A DNA stretch of 64,000 nt from Riemerella anatipestifer (GTDB taxonomy: Bacteria; Bacteroidota; Bacteroidia; Flavobacteriales; Weeksellaceae). Both the position numbers and the translations under genes were made by a program. Location: assembly GCF_035666175.1 (NCBI RefSeq), contig NZ_CP142016.1, forward strand, positions 1,798,001 through 1,862,000, in the 5' to 3' direction. Position 1 is the first letter of the stretch. Every line of letters begins with the position of its first letter. Of this stretch, positions 44,238 to 54,060 are shown piece after piece. Under the pieces are notes generated by a model. It did not search any database. It saw only the letters and a list, made by a program, of their open reading frames with translations, and had not been told where the DNA came from.

Positions 44238-45704
44238 ATGAAACGCAAGAGTTGGTTAATTGTAGGAATTTTAGGAGTGGTTATTTTTGGTTTGGGGATG
44301 CTTGCTAATTCTATTATGCAGAGAAAGGCAGAGTCTATGCATCTTTCTAAAGCTAATAATAATATTAAAGATTTTGAATCTAGAAATGAAATTTGGGGAG
44401 ATTCTTATCCTCGTGAGTATGAATCTTGGGCAAAAACGGCAGACACTACTTTTAGATCTAAACATATGAGTAGTAATGCTGATGACTTGCTAGAAGAAAG
44501 ACCAGAAATGGTAATCCTTTGGGCGGGATATGCTTTTGCAAAAGATTATAAAGCACCTAGAGGGCATTTCTATTCAGTGAAAGATGTAGTGGGTACTCTA
44601 AGAACAGGTGCTCCTGATGCCAATCATCCAGATGTGCAACCAGGTACTTGTTGGACTTGTAAAAGCCCTGATGTGCCAAGAATGATGAACCAAATGGGAG
44701 TAGAAAACTTCTATAAAGCCAAGTGGTCTCAACTTGGAAGCGATGTGGTAAACCCTATCGGTTGTGCAGACTGTCACGACCCTAAGACTATGAATTTAAC
44801 CATTACTCGCCCTGCATTGGTAGAGGCTTATCAAAGAATGGGTAAAGATATTAAGAAGGCAACACACCAAGAGATGCGTTCTTTAGTCTGTGCACAGTGC
44901 CATGTGGAGTATTACTTTAAAGGAGATAATAAATATCTTACTTTCCCTTGGGATAAAGGTATGTCTCTAGAAAATATGGAGGAATATTATGATAATGCAA
45001 AACATGTGGACTTTGTACATAAGTTGAGTAAAGCTCCTATTTTAAAAGCTCAGCACCCAGATTTTGAAGTTTATAATTTAGGTATCCATGCCCAGAGAGG
45101 AGTATCTTGTGCGGACTGCCATATGCCATATAAGTCAGAAGGAGGGGTTAAATATACAGACCACCATATTTCTAGTCCATTAGCTAATATCAATAATACT
45201 TGTCAGGTTTGTCATAGAGAGTCAGAAACTACTCTTGCTCAGAATGTGTATGAAAGACAAGATATGGTATACCAACTTAGAAATAGATTAGAAAAGCAGT
45301 TAGCAAAAGTTCACTTAATGGCTAAGTTCCTTTGGGATAATAATGCTACAGAACAAGAGATGAAACCAGTTTTAGACCTTATTAGAAAGTCACAATGGAG
45401 ATGGGACTTCATCACTGCATCACACGGAGCGGCGTTCCACGCTCCACTAGAATCTCAGCGTATTTTGGGTGATGGTCTTTATCTAGCGGTACAAGCTGAA
45501 GCGAAGATGAATGATATTTCTAACAAGAAAAATATTAGTGGTAAGTTTGTAATGCCAGATGTAAGTACTAAAGCTAAAGCACAAAAATTCATTGGTTTAG
45601 ATATACCTAAAGAATCAGCTGCTAAAGCACAGTTTATGAAAACCGTAGTTCCAGAATGGTTGAAGAAAGCAAAAGCTAAGGGAGTTCTGGTAAAAGATAA
45701 ATAA
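44238..45704 (+). CDS. nrfA: Cytochrome c nitrite reductase NrfA
   Basis: A 488-residue pentaheme enzyme that reduces nitrite to ammonium with six electrons in the periplasm. A signal/anchor lies at residues 5-25. The active-site heme has the special CWTCK motif (about residue 138); the other four are CADCH, CAQCH, CADCH and CQVCH. Length and motif order are normal. With nrfH it supports anaerobic nitrite respiration or detoxification. Confidence 0.97.
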   Translation: MKRKSWLIVGILGVVIFGLGMLANSIMQRKAESMHLSKANNNIKDFESRNEIWGDSYPREYESWAKTADTTFRSKHMSSNADDLLEERPEMVILWAGYAFAKDYKAPRGHFYSVKDVVGTLRTGAPDANHPDVQPGTCWTCKSPDVPRMMNQMGVENFYKAKWSQLGSDVVNPIGCADCHDPKTMNLTITRPALVEAYQRMGKDIKKATHQEMRSLVCAQCHVEYYFKGDNKYLTFPWDKGMSLENMEEYYDNAKHVDFVHKLSKAPILKAQHPDFEVYNLGIHAQRGVSCADCHMPYKSEGGVKYTDHHISSPLANINNTCQVCHRESETTLAQNVYERQDMVYQLRNRLEKQLAKVHLMAKFLWDNNATEQEMKPVLDLIRKSQWRWDFITASHGAAFHAPLESQRILGDGLYLAVQAEAKMNDISNKKNISGKFVMPDVSTKAKAQKFIGLDIPKESAAKAQFMKTVVPEWLKKAKAKGVLVKDK

Positions 45705-45720
45705 GACTAATAATATTAAG

Positions 45721-45750
45721 CTCCCACATTTCTAGTTGAAGTTGTGGGAG
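45721..45750 (+). terminator. Terminator after nrfA
   Basis: CTCCCACA pairs with TGTGGGAG around a 14-base loop, then TTTTTA. Confidence 0.75.
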
Positions 45751-45781
45751 TTTTTATGTTTGTTAAATAGATAGAATTGAT

Positions 45782-47008
45782 ATGAAATTTGAAAATACAT
45801 TAACTAGTAGAACTCAGTTTAGAGATGCCTTAATTATCAATTTAGGGTTGTTAGCGTTGGGAGTTCTTCTTCAGTATTTTTTAGGAAATATTCCTAAACA
45901 GTATGTTTCGTTTCCATATAATATAGGAGCTGGTGTAGGCTTTGTATTGGTATGGACGCTTATTTTTTATTTTTTCAAGCAGAAGAAAATTATTAGTTTA
46001 TTAGATAGCTCACCATTTGCTATTGTAACTACTATTGTTTTAGGCTTTTTGAGTATAGGTTTGGGCGTATTTAATGTAGCTCCAGAATCTACTTATTATA
46101 ATACACTTAACAAGCTAGGGGTTAACCAGATTACGACTACATGGTATTTTGCCCTAATTTTCTTTATTCTATTGGTCAATTTGTGGTTGAGTATTCTCAA
46201 GAGGGCTTTGGTTTTTCAAGCCAAAAACATCACTTTTTTACTCAATCATTTTGGGTTATGGTTAGCTTTATTTGCTGGAGTTTTAGGTCAAGGCGACCTT
46301 ACGAAACTTAAAATGACTTTGCAAGATGGTCGTCCCGAGTGGAGAGCGGTAGATGAGAATGGGCATGTGGTAGAGTTGCCGCTAGCACTTGAGCTCAAGA
46401 AGTTTGAAATGGAGATTTATCCTAACAAGCTATTTCTCATAGATGAAAAAGGTGAAACCCTACCAAAGTCTAAACCAGACGGTTTTGTGTTAGAAAAAGT
46501 AGGGGCAAAACATACTTTTGAAGATTGGGAAGTGAAACTGGTAGAATATGTACAGAATGCAGTTATTGTTAGAGAGAATACTTACGCTAAAAATCCAATG
46601 TGGGGAGCAACTAATGCGGCTAAGGTTATTGTAAAAAATAAAAAAACACAAGAGCAAAAAGAAGAGTGGATTTCTTGCGGAAACTTTATGTTTCCACCTA
46701 AAGCTATCAAGCTAAGTGAAAATAGAACCTTGGTAATGTCGCCACCAGAGGCTAAAAAATACCAGTCCGATGTTTTAATTTACCAAAAAGAAAGTTCAAA
46801 AGTAGAGGAAGGCAAAATATTGGTTAATCAGTCGCTGGAAGTTAATGGTTGGAAAATCTATCAAGTGAGCTATAACGAAAACTTAGGGCGATGGTCAGAT
46901 ATTAGTGTGTTAGAATTGGTGCTAGACCCATGGTTACCGTTGGTGTATATAGGTATTTTTATACTTATGTTGGGTACTATTAGTTTTTTATTTCAAAATC
47001 GTAAGTAG
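45782..47008 (+). CDS. ResB-like cytochrome c biogenesis protein
   Basis: A 408-residue membrane protein with about four N-terminal helices (20-190), a large periplasmic domain (about 190-375) and a final helix (about 383-403). This layout and the pairing with a CcsA gene 2 bases downstream fit the ResB (Ccs1) half of the system II heme-ligation complex, in the short split form used by Bacteroidetes. It should mature NrfH and NrfA, which lie just upstream. Confidence 0.82.
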   Translation: MKFENTLTSRTQFRDALIINLGLLALGVLLQYFLGNIPKQYVSFPYNIGAGVGFVLVWTLIFYFFKQKKIISLLDSSPFAIVTTIVLGFLSIGLGVFNVAPESTYYNTLNKLGVNQITTTWYFALIFFILLVNLWLSILKRALVFQAKNITFLLNHFGLWLALFAGVLGQGDLTKLKMTLQDGRPEWRAVDENGHVVELPLALELKKFEMEIYPNKLFLIDEKGETLPKSKPDGFVLEKVGAKHTFEDWEVKLVEYVQNAVIVRENTYAKNPMWGATNAAKVIVKNKKTQEQKEEWISCGNFMFPPKAIKLSENRTLVMSPPEAKKYQSDVLIYQKESSKVEEGKILVNQSLEVNGWKIYQVSYNENLGRWSDISVLELVLDPWLPLVYIGIFILMLGTISFLFQNRK

Positions 47009-47010
47009 TT

Positions 47011-47805
47011 ATGTGGAGTGTATTTAGTTATATTGTATTTTCTTTATTGATATTGTGGGTAACCTTAGGGGTTTTGTTATTATTCAAAAAGAAACCTTTG
47101 GTTAATTTAGCATTAGGACTTCACTTGGTGGGGATTATTGTTTTAGGATATTTTATCTCCAATTTATGGATAACCCTAGAGAGACCACCTTTGCGTACCT
47201 TAGCAGAAACTAGAATTTGGTATGCCTTTTTTATCTCGGTAATAGGTTGGGTATTGTATTTTTTATACAAACAAAAATGGATTTTGCACTATGCTATCGT
47301 AATGGCGGGAGTTTTTACTCTGATTACCTATTTTAACCCTGATACCATCAATAAAACTTTGATGCCTGCCTTACATAGCGTTTGGTTTATTCCGCATGTG
47401 GTGGTGTATATATATGCTTATGCGATGTTTGGTATGGCGACATTAGTGGCTGTTTTTGGGCTTTACCGTTATTACAAAAAAGAGCAAGTAGGAGAGACGG
47501 TGCAACTGATGAACCAGTTGGTAAATGTAGGTTATAGCTTTTTAACATTAGGACTTCTGTTTGGAGCATTATGGGCAAAGGAAGCGTGGGGACATTATTG
47601 GACTTGGGATCCTAAAGAAACTTGGGCATTTATAAGTTGGTTAGGATATTTGGTGTATATTCACTACAGATTTAAGTTTAAAAATGAAGAAGGCATAATG
47701 CCGTTTTATATCATCATAGTGGCATTTTTGTTATTGTTGGTATGTTGGTTTGGAGTTAATTACCTGCCAACCGCACAGAATAGTGTACATACTTATACAG
47801 GATAA
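47011..47805 (+). CDS. ccsA: Cytochrome c biogenesis protein CcsA
   Basis: A 264-residue polytopic protein of the CcmC/CcsA family. The tryptophan-rich heme-handling motif WGHYWTWDPKETWAFISW is at about residue 192, flanked by membrane helices with conserved His in HSVWFIPHVV (about 120). With the ResB partner it delivers and attaches heme to c-type apocytochromes. The 22 tryptophan-rich region is intact. Confidence 0.93.
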   Translation: MWSVFSYIVFSLLILWVTLGVLLLFKKKPLVNLALGLHLVGIIVLGYFISNLWITLERPPLRTLAETRIWYAFFISVIGWVLYFLYKQKWILHYAIVMAGVFTLITYFNPDTINKTLMPALHSVWFIPHVVVYIYAYAMFGMATLVAVFGLYRYYKKEQVGETVQLMNQLVNVGYSFLTLGLLFGALWAKEAWGHYWTWDPKETWAFISWLGYLVYIHYRFKFKNEEGIMPFYIIIVAFLLLLVCWFGVNYLPTAQNSVHTYTG

Positions 47806-47829
47806 AACTATTGAACAGAATGATAATAA

Positions 47830-47862
47830 AAGAACCGAGATGTGTATTTTCTCGGTTCTTTT
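47830..47862. terminator. Bidirectional terminator between ccsA and the flavoprotein gene
   Basis: AAAGAACCGAG pairs with CTCGGTTCTTT around an 11-base loop, with A on one side and T on the other, so it serves both convergent genes. Confidence 0.8.
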
Positions 47863-47866
47863 AGTT

Positions 47867-49075
47867 TTATATCGAATTAAGGTCTTGTGCGATGAGCCAT
47901 GCTTCGCTCCAACAAGCCTGAAAGTTGAATCCTCCAGTAACGGCATCTATGTCTAAAACTTCTCCTGCAATGTAGAAGTTAGGAAGTATTTTAGATTTCA
48001 TATTTTTAAAATCAATTTCTTTTAGATAGACGCCTCCAGCGGTTACAAACTCTTCTTTAAATGTAGATTTGCCTGTCACGGAAAGCTTCTTTTTACAGAG
48101 GTTTGCTATGATAGTTTGTGTTTCTTTTGCGGAGAGGTGAGCCCATTGTTTTTCGGAGTTGATACAAGAAACTTCTAAAACACTTTGCCAAAAACGGTTG
48201 GTAACCTCAAAAGGTTTTCCTTGGCTTAATGTTTTCTTTGGGTGGTTTTGTTTAAATTCTTGGATAAGAGTCTCAGCATCATTAGGTGAAATTCCAACGA
48301 AATTAACTTCAATACTAAAATTATAGTTTAAGTCATTTAGCCTTCTAGCCTCCCAAGCGGATAGTTTTAAAATGGCAGGTCCACTAAGTCCCCAATGGGT
48401 AATAAGTAAAGCTCCTGCTTCTTCGGATTTTAGTTCTGGTATTCTCACTTCTGCTGATGGGAAGCTAGTACCTGAAAGCCCTTCTAGTAAGTCATCTTTG
48501 ATGTTAAAGGTAAATAAAGAAGGGACGGGCTTTACAATAGTATGTCCTAAGCTTTCCATTAGCCTTAATGCTTTAGGAGAGCTACCTGTACAGAAAATCA
48601 CAATATCTGCTAAGAAAGATTCACCATTAGTAATAATGAGATATTGATGGTCTTGCTTAGAGATAGATTTTACTGTAGTTTTGGTATGGATTTCAATATT
48701 TTTCTCTTTGGTAGAAGAAAATAAGCAGTCGATAATAGTTTGGGAGCGGTTAGATTCTGGGAAGATTCTATTATCGTCTTCAATCTTCAACGAAATACCT
48801 CGTTCTGAAAACCAAGCCATAGTATCACCAGGTTGAAATTTACTAAAAACACTTCTAAGTTCCTTATGACCTCGTGGATAAAATTGAACTAAATCTCTAG
48901 CATCAAAACAAGCGTGAGTAACATTACAGCGTCCGCCTCCTGATATTTTTACTTTCTGTAAAACTTCTGCATTTTGTTCTAGTATGCAGACATCATATTT
49001 TGAGGTGTCTATATTAGCTGCCGAAAAAAATCCCGAAGCTCCGCCTCCTATAATAACTATATTGGGTTTATTCAT
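47867..49075 (-). CDS. HI0933-family FAD-dependent oxidoreductase
   Basis: A 402-residue flavoprotein. The N-terminal dinucleotide-binding motif is VIIGGGASGFFSAA (residues 6-19), followed by KVKISGGGRCNVTHA (about 43-57), a hallmark of the HI0933/BaiN family. The C-terminal AGEVLDIDAVTGGFNFQACWSEAW binds FAD. Substrate unknown in most bacteria. It is convergent with ccsA. Confidence 0.9.
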   Translation of the reverse strand: MNKPNIVIIGGGASGFFSAANIDTSKYDVCILEQNAEVLQKVKISGGGRCNVTHACFDARDLVQFYPRGHKELRSVFSKFQPGDTMAWFSERGISLKIEDDNRIFPESNRSQTIIDCLFSSTKEKNIEIHTKTTVKSISKQDHQYLIITNGESFLADIVIFCTGSSPKALRLMESLGHTIVKPVPSLFTFNIKDDLLEGLSGTSFPSAEVRIPELKSEEAGALLITHWGLSGPAILKLSAWEARRLNDLNYNFSIEVNFVGISPNDAETLIQEFKQNHPKKTLSQGKPFEVTNRFWQSVLEVSCINSEKQWAHLSAKETQTIIANLCKKKLSVTGKSTFKEEFVTAGGVYLKEIDFKNMKSKILPNFYIAGEVLDIDAVTGGFNFQACWSEAWLIAQDLNSI

Positions 49076-49119
49076 CTTGAATTTCCTTATATCCTAAAAA
49101 TCCCTTTGTTGATTTGGCT

Positions 49120-49980
49120 TTAGAAAGTGATTTTGTAAGTGCCCGTGGAAGAAGTGTTAGCTCTCTCGGCTTTCACATATTTCTTTACCCACTCTATGGT
49201 TGTGTTTACGGCACAAGGGTCTGTAATACCGCCACTTCGTCTAGCCGAAATTACATTGCCCGCTTTATCTACCACATAAGAGATGCTAATGGTGCCTGAG
49301 GCAGAACATTGGTGGGTCGGCTGTGAACCACCACGCCCCATAGTTCCAGGTATAAATCCGATTAACTTTCGGTCTATGCCGATTTTACTATCGCCATTGC
49401 TATCGCCACCTAGTGGGTCTCCTGAATTGCCGGAAGTGTTTTGGGAGTTTCCTTGAGCTCCTTTGTTGGCACCTCGCCCTCTGATGAGGTTGCCAATAGC
49501 CTCGTTACCTCTGCCATCACCTTGGTTGGTCACGGTTTTATTTTGTGTAGTGGTACTGCTTTTTTTAGGTGTCGTGGTTTCTTTCTTTTGGGTGTTTGCT
49601 GTGCTTTCTTTTGTAGGTTTAGAGGTTACTTTTTCCACCTTTTCAGCACTTGTTTTGGTATTTTGCCCTGTGATAATTTTCTCCTTTACCACTTCTTTTT
49701 TGGGCTGAGGTTCTACAGGTGTAGGTTGTATTTCTTGTATTGGTGTAGGTGCTTCGGTGGCGGATAGACTGCCCTCTTGGTTTTGGGGTTCTTCAGGCAG
49801 GTTACCCTCGTTTTGGTCTCCAAAATTGATGAGCATCGTGCTTACGACTTCCTCCTTTGGAAGTTCTCTAGTAAACGAATAAAAATACAAAGCTAAGAAT
49901 ACCAAAAGGCTAATCAAAAATGTGATGATGGCACTTTTGATTTGGTCTTTTCTTTCCGATGTATTTATGGTTTGGCTCAT
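49120..49980 (-). CDS. TonB-like energy transducer, second cluster
   Basis: A 286-residue protein from the ATG at 49980 (MSQTINTSERK), which lies 4 bases after the exbD stop and is preferred over an upstream one that overlaps exbD. A membrane anchor lies at about 18-38. A long Pro/Thr/Lys-rich spacer (about 60-150) and a Gly/Asn/Ser-rich stretch lead to a short TonB-like C-terminal domain with ISYVVDKAGNVISARRSGG. It is the last gene of exbB-exbD-tonB. Confidence 0.82.
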   Translation of the reverse strand: MSQTINTSERKDQIKSAIITFLISLLVFLALYFYSFTRELPKEEVVSTMLINFGDQNEGNLPEEPQNQEGSLSATEAPTPIQEIQPTPVEPQPKKEVVKEKIITGQNTKTSAEKVEKVTSKPTKESTANTQKKETTTPKKSSTTTQNKTVTNQGDGRGNEAIGNLIRGRGANKGAQGNSQNTSGNSGDPLGGDSNGDSKIGIDRKLIGFIPGTMGRGGSQPTHQCSASGTISISYVVDKAGNVISARRSGGITDPCAVNTTIEWVKKYVKAERANTSSTGTYKITF

Positions 49981-49984
49981 AAGT

Positions 49985-50383
49985 TTACTTTTCTTGTACG
50001 GTTGCAATAGCAATGTTGTAGCGGTTTCTTTCGGCGATTTCCATTACGAAAACAACATCTTTGTGCCTCGTATTTTCATCGGCTCTTATTGTAAAAGAAG
50101 GTTTGGTTTCGTTTTTCAATAAGGCATTAAGGGTAGTTTCTAGAGTTTCCTTATTTACAGCTTTATCGTTTACGAAATAGTCACCTTCTGGGGAAATGGT
50201 AACCGAAACAGGGTCTTGTACTGCAGGAGAGCCTTCTGCTGCTTGTGGTAACTTCACTTCGATAGCACTTTGGCTAATAGCAGAGGAGGTTATCATAAAA
50301 AATATCAGCAAGAGGAAAATAATATCCGTCATAGAAGCCATACTAAACTCCGCACTTGCTCTATTTCTGCGTTTTAATTCCAT
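49985..50383 (-). CDS. exbD: ExbD/TolR-family protein, second cluster
   Basis: A 132-residue ExbD/TolR of classical size: a short basic N-terminus, one membrane segment with the key Asp in MASMTDIIFLLLIFFMI (about residues 16-33), and a periplasmic domain. It is closer in size to standard ExbD/TolR than the two in the first cluster. Confidence 0.92.
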   Translation of the reverse strand: MELKRRNRASAEFSMASMTDIIFLLLIFFMITSSAISQSAIEVKLPQAAEGSPAVQDPVSVTISPEGDYFVNDKAVNKETLETTLNALLKNETKPSFTIRADENTRHKDVVFVMEIAERNRYNIAIATVQEK

Positions 50384-50399
50384 AAATTAAATTTTTAGT

Positions 50400-51080
50400 T
50401 TATAATGGCTTATTGATAGCATCTAGGAATTCCCCCGCATGAATTTGTATTTTAAGCACCAAACGGTCTACTTTAGTTACGAGAATATTGTAGAAGAAAT
50501 AAGCTGGAATACCCACAAAAAGCCCTGCGGCAGTGGTTGCCATAGCGGTATAAATACCTGATGCTAAAAGTTTAGGGCTTACGGCTCCCGTTACATTAGA
50601 GATTTCAAAAAACGCCATAATCATACCGATTACCGTACCTAAAAAGCCTAGCATAGGAGCGGCACCAGAAGCAGAAGCTAATAAGTTGAGGTTTTTCTCA
50701 AGTTTAGACACTTCTAGGTTACCTTGGCTTTGCATCGCATTGCTAATATCACTTATAGGGCGACCTATCCTGCTAAGCCCTTTCTCTATCATTCTAGCTT
50801 CAGGGGTGTTAGAGGTCTTGCACAAATCTATAGCCGTGTCTATTTTACCTTCATAGACGAAATCTTTAATATTATTAAGGAAGTTAGGGTCAGTCTTAGC
50901 CGCTCTACGAATAAAAAAGTAGCGTTCTAGAAAGATATACAGAGCGAGTATCCCTAGTAAGAATATAGCTATCATAATCACATTAGAGATGATGCCACCT
51001 CCGAATAATATTTCCCATAGAGAAAAGACTTGCTTTTCTGTATTTGTGGTTTGAGATACCATTTGTATGCTGTCGTTCAT
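50400..51080 (-). CDS. exbB: ExbB/TolQ-family protein, second cluster
   Basis: A 226-residue MotA/TolQ/ExbB protein with three membrane segments (about 30-52, 135-160, 175-200) and GFLGTVIGMIMAFFEI. It is shorter than the first cluster's ExbB, which has an extra N-terminal helix. The two clusters may serve different receptors, or this one may act as a Tol system; no pal or tolB is nearby. Confidence 0.92.
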   Translation of the reverse strand: MNDSIQMVSQTTNTEKQVFSLWEILFGGGIISNVIMIAIFLLGILALYIFLERYFFIRRAAKTDPNFLNNIKDFVYEGKIDTAIDLCKTSNTPEARMIEKGLSRIGRPISDISNAMQSQGNLEVSKLEKNLNLLASASGAAPMLGFLGTVIGMIMAFFEISNVTGAVSPKLLASGIYTAMATTAAGLFVGIPAYFFYNILVTKVDRLVLKIQIHAGEFLDAINKPL

Positions 51081-51177
51081 TTTTAAAATAAATTTATGTT
51101 ATACTAACGAAAAAAGCCTTGAGATATTACTTAGGCTAATTTCTCAACTTGTTTGTGATGTTATGAATTATCTTTTG

Positions 51178-51633
51178 TTAATCCTCTATCTCTATAGAAT
51201 CCTCCTTAAAATGGCATTTCAGTTTAAAGGAAAGAGGCTCGTCAGAATTAGTGTAAAAATCTGAAACTTCGCCTTCCCATACCAGTTGTAAAACGCCTTC
51301 GTCATTAAGGCTAAATGAAAGTTGGTTGTCTAAAAGTTCCGCTTCGTCATCGTCGTATAAATTGATTTCGGCGTAGAGTTCTTCTTCATTATTGATATTG
51401 AAAGTTTGTCCTTCTAAAGCTTTTGATGCGATGGGGAAGTCCGAAATATTAAGTGCCAGTTGAGGAAAACGGTATTGTAAAGAGTCGTCTTCCACATGAT
51501 CCATATCCTCGCTGGTGATGAGTTTTACCTCTAATAAGATTTTATCGTTACTAAGAACCGATTTGCAATAGGTTTTACTGAAGTGATATTTCAGTGTTTC
51601 TTCTGGGTGATAGATTTTTAAAATCCCTTTCAT
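51178..51633 (-). CDS. Hypothetical protein, acidic
   Basis: A 151-residue soluble acidic protein from the ATG at 51633 (MKGILKIYHPEETLKYHF); an upstream start would add 13 residues without support. It is rich in Asp and Glu (NLYDDDEAELLDNQ) and looks beta-rich. No family recognised and no signal peptide. Confidence 0.65.
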   Translation of the reverse strand: MKGILKIYHPEETLKYHFSKTYCKSVLSNDKILLEVKLITSEDMDHVEDDSLQYRFPQLALNISDFPIASKALEGQTFNINNEEELYAEINLYDDDEAELLDNQLSFSLNDEGVLQLVWEGEVSDFYTNSDEPLSFKLKCHFKEDSIEIED

Positions 51634-51956
51634 TTTGATATGAAAATTAAATCTGTTTTTTTGTTTTAGCAAAGATAATTTTTTTTAGAGAAAATAAAGC
51701 TAAAGCAACTAAAAAACTGATTGATAAGTATCATGCCTTATATCTAGGTTGGTTATTGATGTGTATTACGATGTTTTATATAAGGATAGACCACTTTATC
51801 ATGTCGTATGGTACGACTTGTTAATATCGGAATGATAGACATTACCGTGTCGGAGGTTTCGACATTGGGCAGACTGTTTGTGATTATGCTATCAGAATAA
51901 CAATGCCCACCACTCTTAAATTGTAGTGGTGGGCTTTATTGATGTTATTAAAACCA
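51634..51956. other. Intergenic stretch of 323 bases without a clear gene
   Basis: It holds small hairpins (GTCGTA-tgg-TACGAC near 51806-51821 and TGTCG with CGACA near 51848-51871), a 22-codon plus-strand frame starting MIDITVSEV that I do not trust as a gene, and the terminator at 51905-51934. It could be debris of a deleted gene. Confidence 0.4.
51905..51934 (-). terminator. Terminator after the DUF4469 gene
   Basis: GCCCACCAC pairs perfectly with GTGGTGGGC around a 12-base loop, 23 bases past the stop codon of the gene at 51957. The T tract is weak. Confidence 0.6.
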
Positions 51957-52676
51957 TTATCCTATCACCACAGGTGTTGCTAAAATCTCGGTTCTAGGGT
52001 CTTTGAGTAGGGCGTTGCCACTACTTCTTTGCGTGGTGATGCTGAGTTCATAATTACCCGCCTCCAAATCTGCAGGAACGAGAATGAGTAACCTTGACGG
52101 CTCGTTAAGGACAATATGCTCTGCTGAGAGTTTCACTTCTTGTTGAGTATCTAGGTTTTTAAAGACGATACCATTTTTGGGGTCATTGCCGTCTATTTTA
52201 ATATAAGTGCCTTTGAGTTCAGCGTTTTTGCCTTTGGTAAGGGTGCCATCTGCTTTGCCTGTGGCTTTGTCAGTAATGCTGAACACTCTCATTGGGCTGG
52301 ACTGCTCGCCAAGGATTTCTACTTTGGTATCATTAGCGGCTTTTCTTAGGTCGGTGCCTTGGTTCACATTTACATACACCGAGTGTTTCTCTTTATCCCA
52401 AGTCTTGTCGTAAAACACCCCCTTAATGGCAGGACGCATATACACCAGCCCTGTATTTACACTATACCCATTGAGTACCAGCTCTGAGGCTTTACGGTTA
52501 AAACGAGTGATAATATCTACTGCGGTTTCGGTTTGTATCTCCATACCCTCTTTTTTAAGAGCATTTACGATTTCTGTAATGCCAAGGCTACCGCCTAGAA
52601 GAGGTACGACTACAAAATCGTTAGGGTCGTCTTTGGTGAGTAGATTGGGACGCAACCACGCTTTTAAAGTGTTCAT
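51957..52676 (-). CDS. HU-like DNA-binding domain plus DUF4469 protein
   Basis: A 239-residue protein. The N-terminal part (about 1-125) resembles the HU/IHF-like DNA-binding domain typical of Bacteroidetes (RPNLLTKDDPNDFVVVP, then a helix pair, then ELVLNGYSVNTGLVYMRPAIKGVF). The C-terminal part (about 130-235) matches my memory of DUF4469, an Ig-like domain with LLILVPADLEAGNYELSITTQ. Function unknown; such genes often sit in accessory regions. It is bounded by terminators on both sides. Confidence 0.75.
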   Translation of the reverse strand: MNTLKAWLRPNLLTKDDPNDFVVVPLLGGSLGITEIVNALKKEGMEIQTETAVDIITRFNRKASELVLNGYSVNTGLVYMRPAIKGVFYDKTWDKEKHSVYVNVNQGTDLRKAANDTKVEILGEQSSPMRVFSITDKATGKADGTLTKGKNAELKGTYIKIDGNDPKNGIVFKNLDTQQEVKLSAEHIVLNEPSRLLILVPADLEAGNYELSITTQRSSGNALLKDPRTEILATPVVIG

Positions 52677-52737
52677 AATGTATAAATTTTTGATGTTAGT
52701 GTTAGATGTTTATAATACTTTGTGAAGTATAAAAAAG

Positions 52738-52765
52738 CCCCATTGCGATACCTATCACAATGGGG
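52738..52765 (-). terminator. Terminator of the tail-fibre-like gene
   Basis: On the minus strand CCCCATTGTGAT pairs with ATCGCAATGGGG (one mismatch) around a 4-base loop, followed by CTTTTTTA, 10 bases past the stop codon. Confidence 0.8.
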
Positions 52766-52775
52766 AAAGGTTAGA

Positions 52776-54060
52776 CTATTTTACTAATAAGGCTTCTAGC
52801 TTCTGTAAACGAGCTTCAAAGTTTTCTTTTTGAGATTTCAACTCATTTTCTAATTCAGCAATTTTTGCATCTTTTACTTTTAAAGCTTTATCTTGCTCTA
52901 TACTATGCAGATAAAGTTCTTCTATCTTCTCCACATTGGTGAGTTGAGTTGCCATAAGGTCTATATAACCCTGTTTTTTAATTTCTGCGGCGGACTTATA
53001 CCCTGGCAAATGTCCGTTAGCTTTTACAAAATCTTCTACTTGGCTTAGTGTCTTAAAGCTATAATCTGCCTTTAAGCTAGAAGTACCTGTGTAATATTTT
53101 TGGAACACATAGTCTGGGAAGATAGCTGCATTAGCACCGATAAAGCCTGTTGCCTTAACATTACCTGCAACCTCTAATTTTTCTGCTGGAGCATTTACAC
53201 CTATCCCCACATTATCCCCAAAACGAACGGTTCCTAAACCTGTATAAATGGCGTAGTTGCTTCCTGTTGCTTTATTAACATCGGCTAGCTTAATCCCATA
53301 CATATTGGTGATATTTGCTTTGGCAGAAATCTCTGTTGATACAAATTGATATCCTATATAATCTCCAATAGACGCACCATCAGCTATTGCGGTATAATTA
53401 CCAAACTCTGCTAAATTGGCCATTGTTGTGTTTGTCGCAATATTAGGACGAGACAGAATATTTGTACAAAACGTTTCTGATTTTGCATTTTCCCTCAAGG
53501 TAAGATAAGATATAATGCCTCTCACCCCATTACCTTTTACTGTTGCATTTTCCTTTATATCCACAGTATTTGTTATCCCTAGAAGATAGTCTTCTACAGT
53601 TCCACTAGGTGCTACTGATACAATATTCTCTATCCCTTTAGCCTGATTTACAGAATGAGCTGAGATGTCTGTTGCATTTCTTGTATTTAGAGTGTTATAA
53701 ATTCCTCGTAAAACCTTAGCATTAGCATTATTGTAGTTTACAACTCCTGAACGAATAGCTGTGATTTCATCTGAAGTTCCATAATTATGAGCCCAAGCTC
53801 TAATAGCAAAGCTGGCTTTTGCAGTAGGAGTAGTATTGGCTTGTCCCCCAATAAATGAATGAATATTTGCAGCCGTAAACGAGTTAATTGTTGTGTTAGA
53901 TAAGTGAGAACCTACTGTTTTAAATACATCTACACTATGAAAAGGAGTTGTAACCCCCTGAACAATAAAATCATTAGAAATATGTTCGTACCTTTTTTTA
54001 GTTCCTGTAGCAGAAGATACATGGGATTCATTTAATAATCCTATGTTTTTATTATACTCA
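52776..54060 (-). pseudogene. Tail-fibre-like surface protein beheaded by ISRa1
   Basis: The open frame has 438 residues but the first 11 come from the IS end, using a TTG. Native sequence therefore starts inside the protein and the signal peptide is lost. The body contains many short Gly/Asn turns like beta-helical fibres (GFGNYTAIADGASIGDY-type). The C-terminal part has NVGIGVNAPAEKLEVAGNV, then PDYVFQKYY, YSFKTLSQVEDFVKANGHLPGYKSAAEI-like sequence and a coiled coil (about 390-435), the same architecture as the first gene of the rhs operon. It has its own terminator. Probably not exported now. Confidence 0.75.

Noticed and set aside
49441..49767. Plus-strand Cys/Phe-rich frame
   Set aside because: Antisense of the low-complexity spacer of the second TonB.
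51828..51899. Plus-strand 22-codon frame starting MIDITVSEV
   Set aside because: Too short, with no promoter box close by; could be debris but is not supported as a gene.
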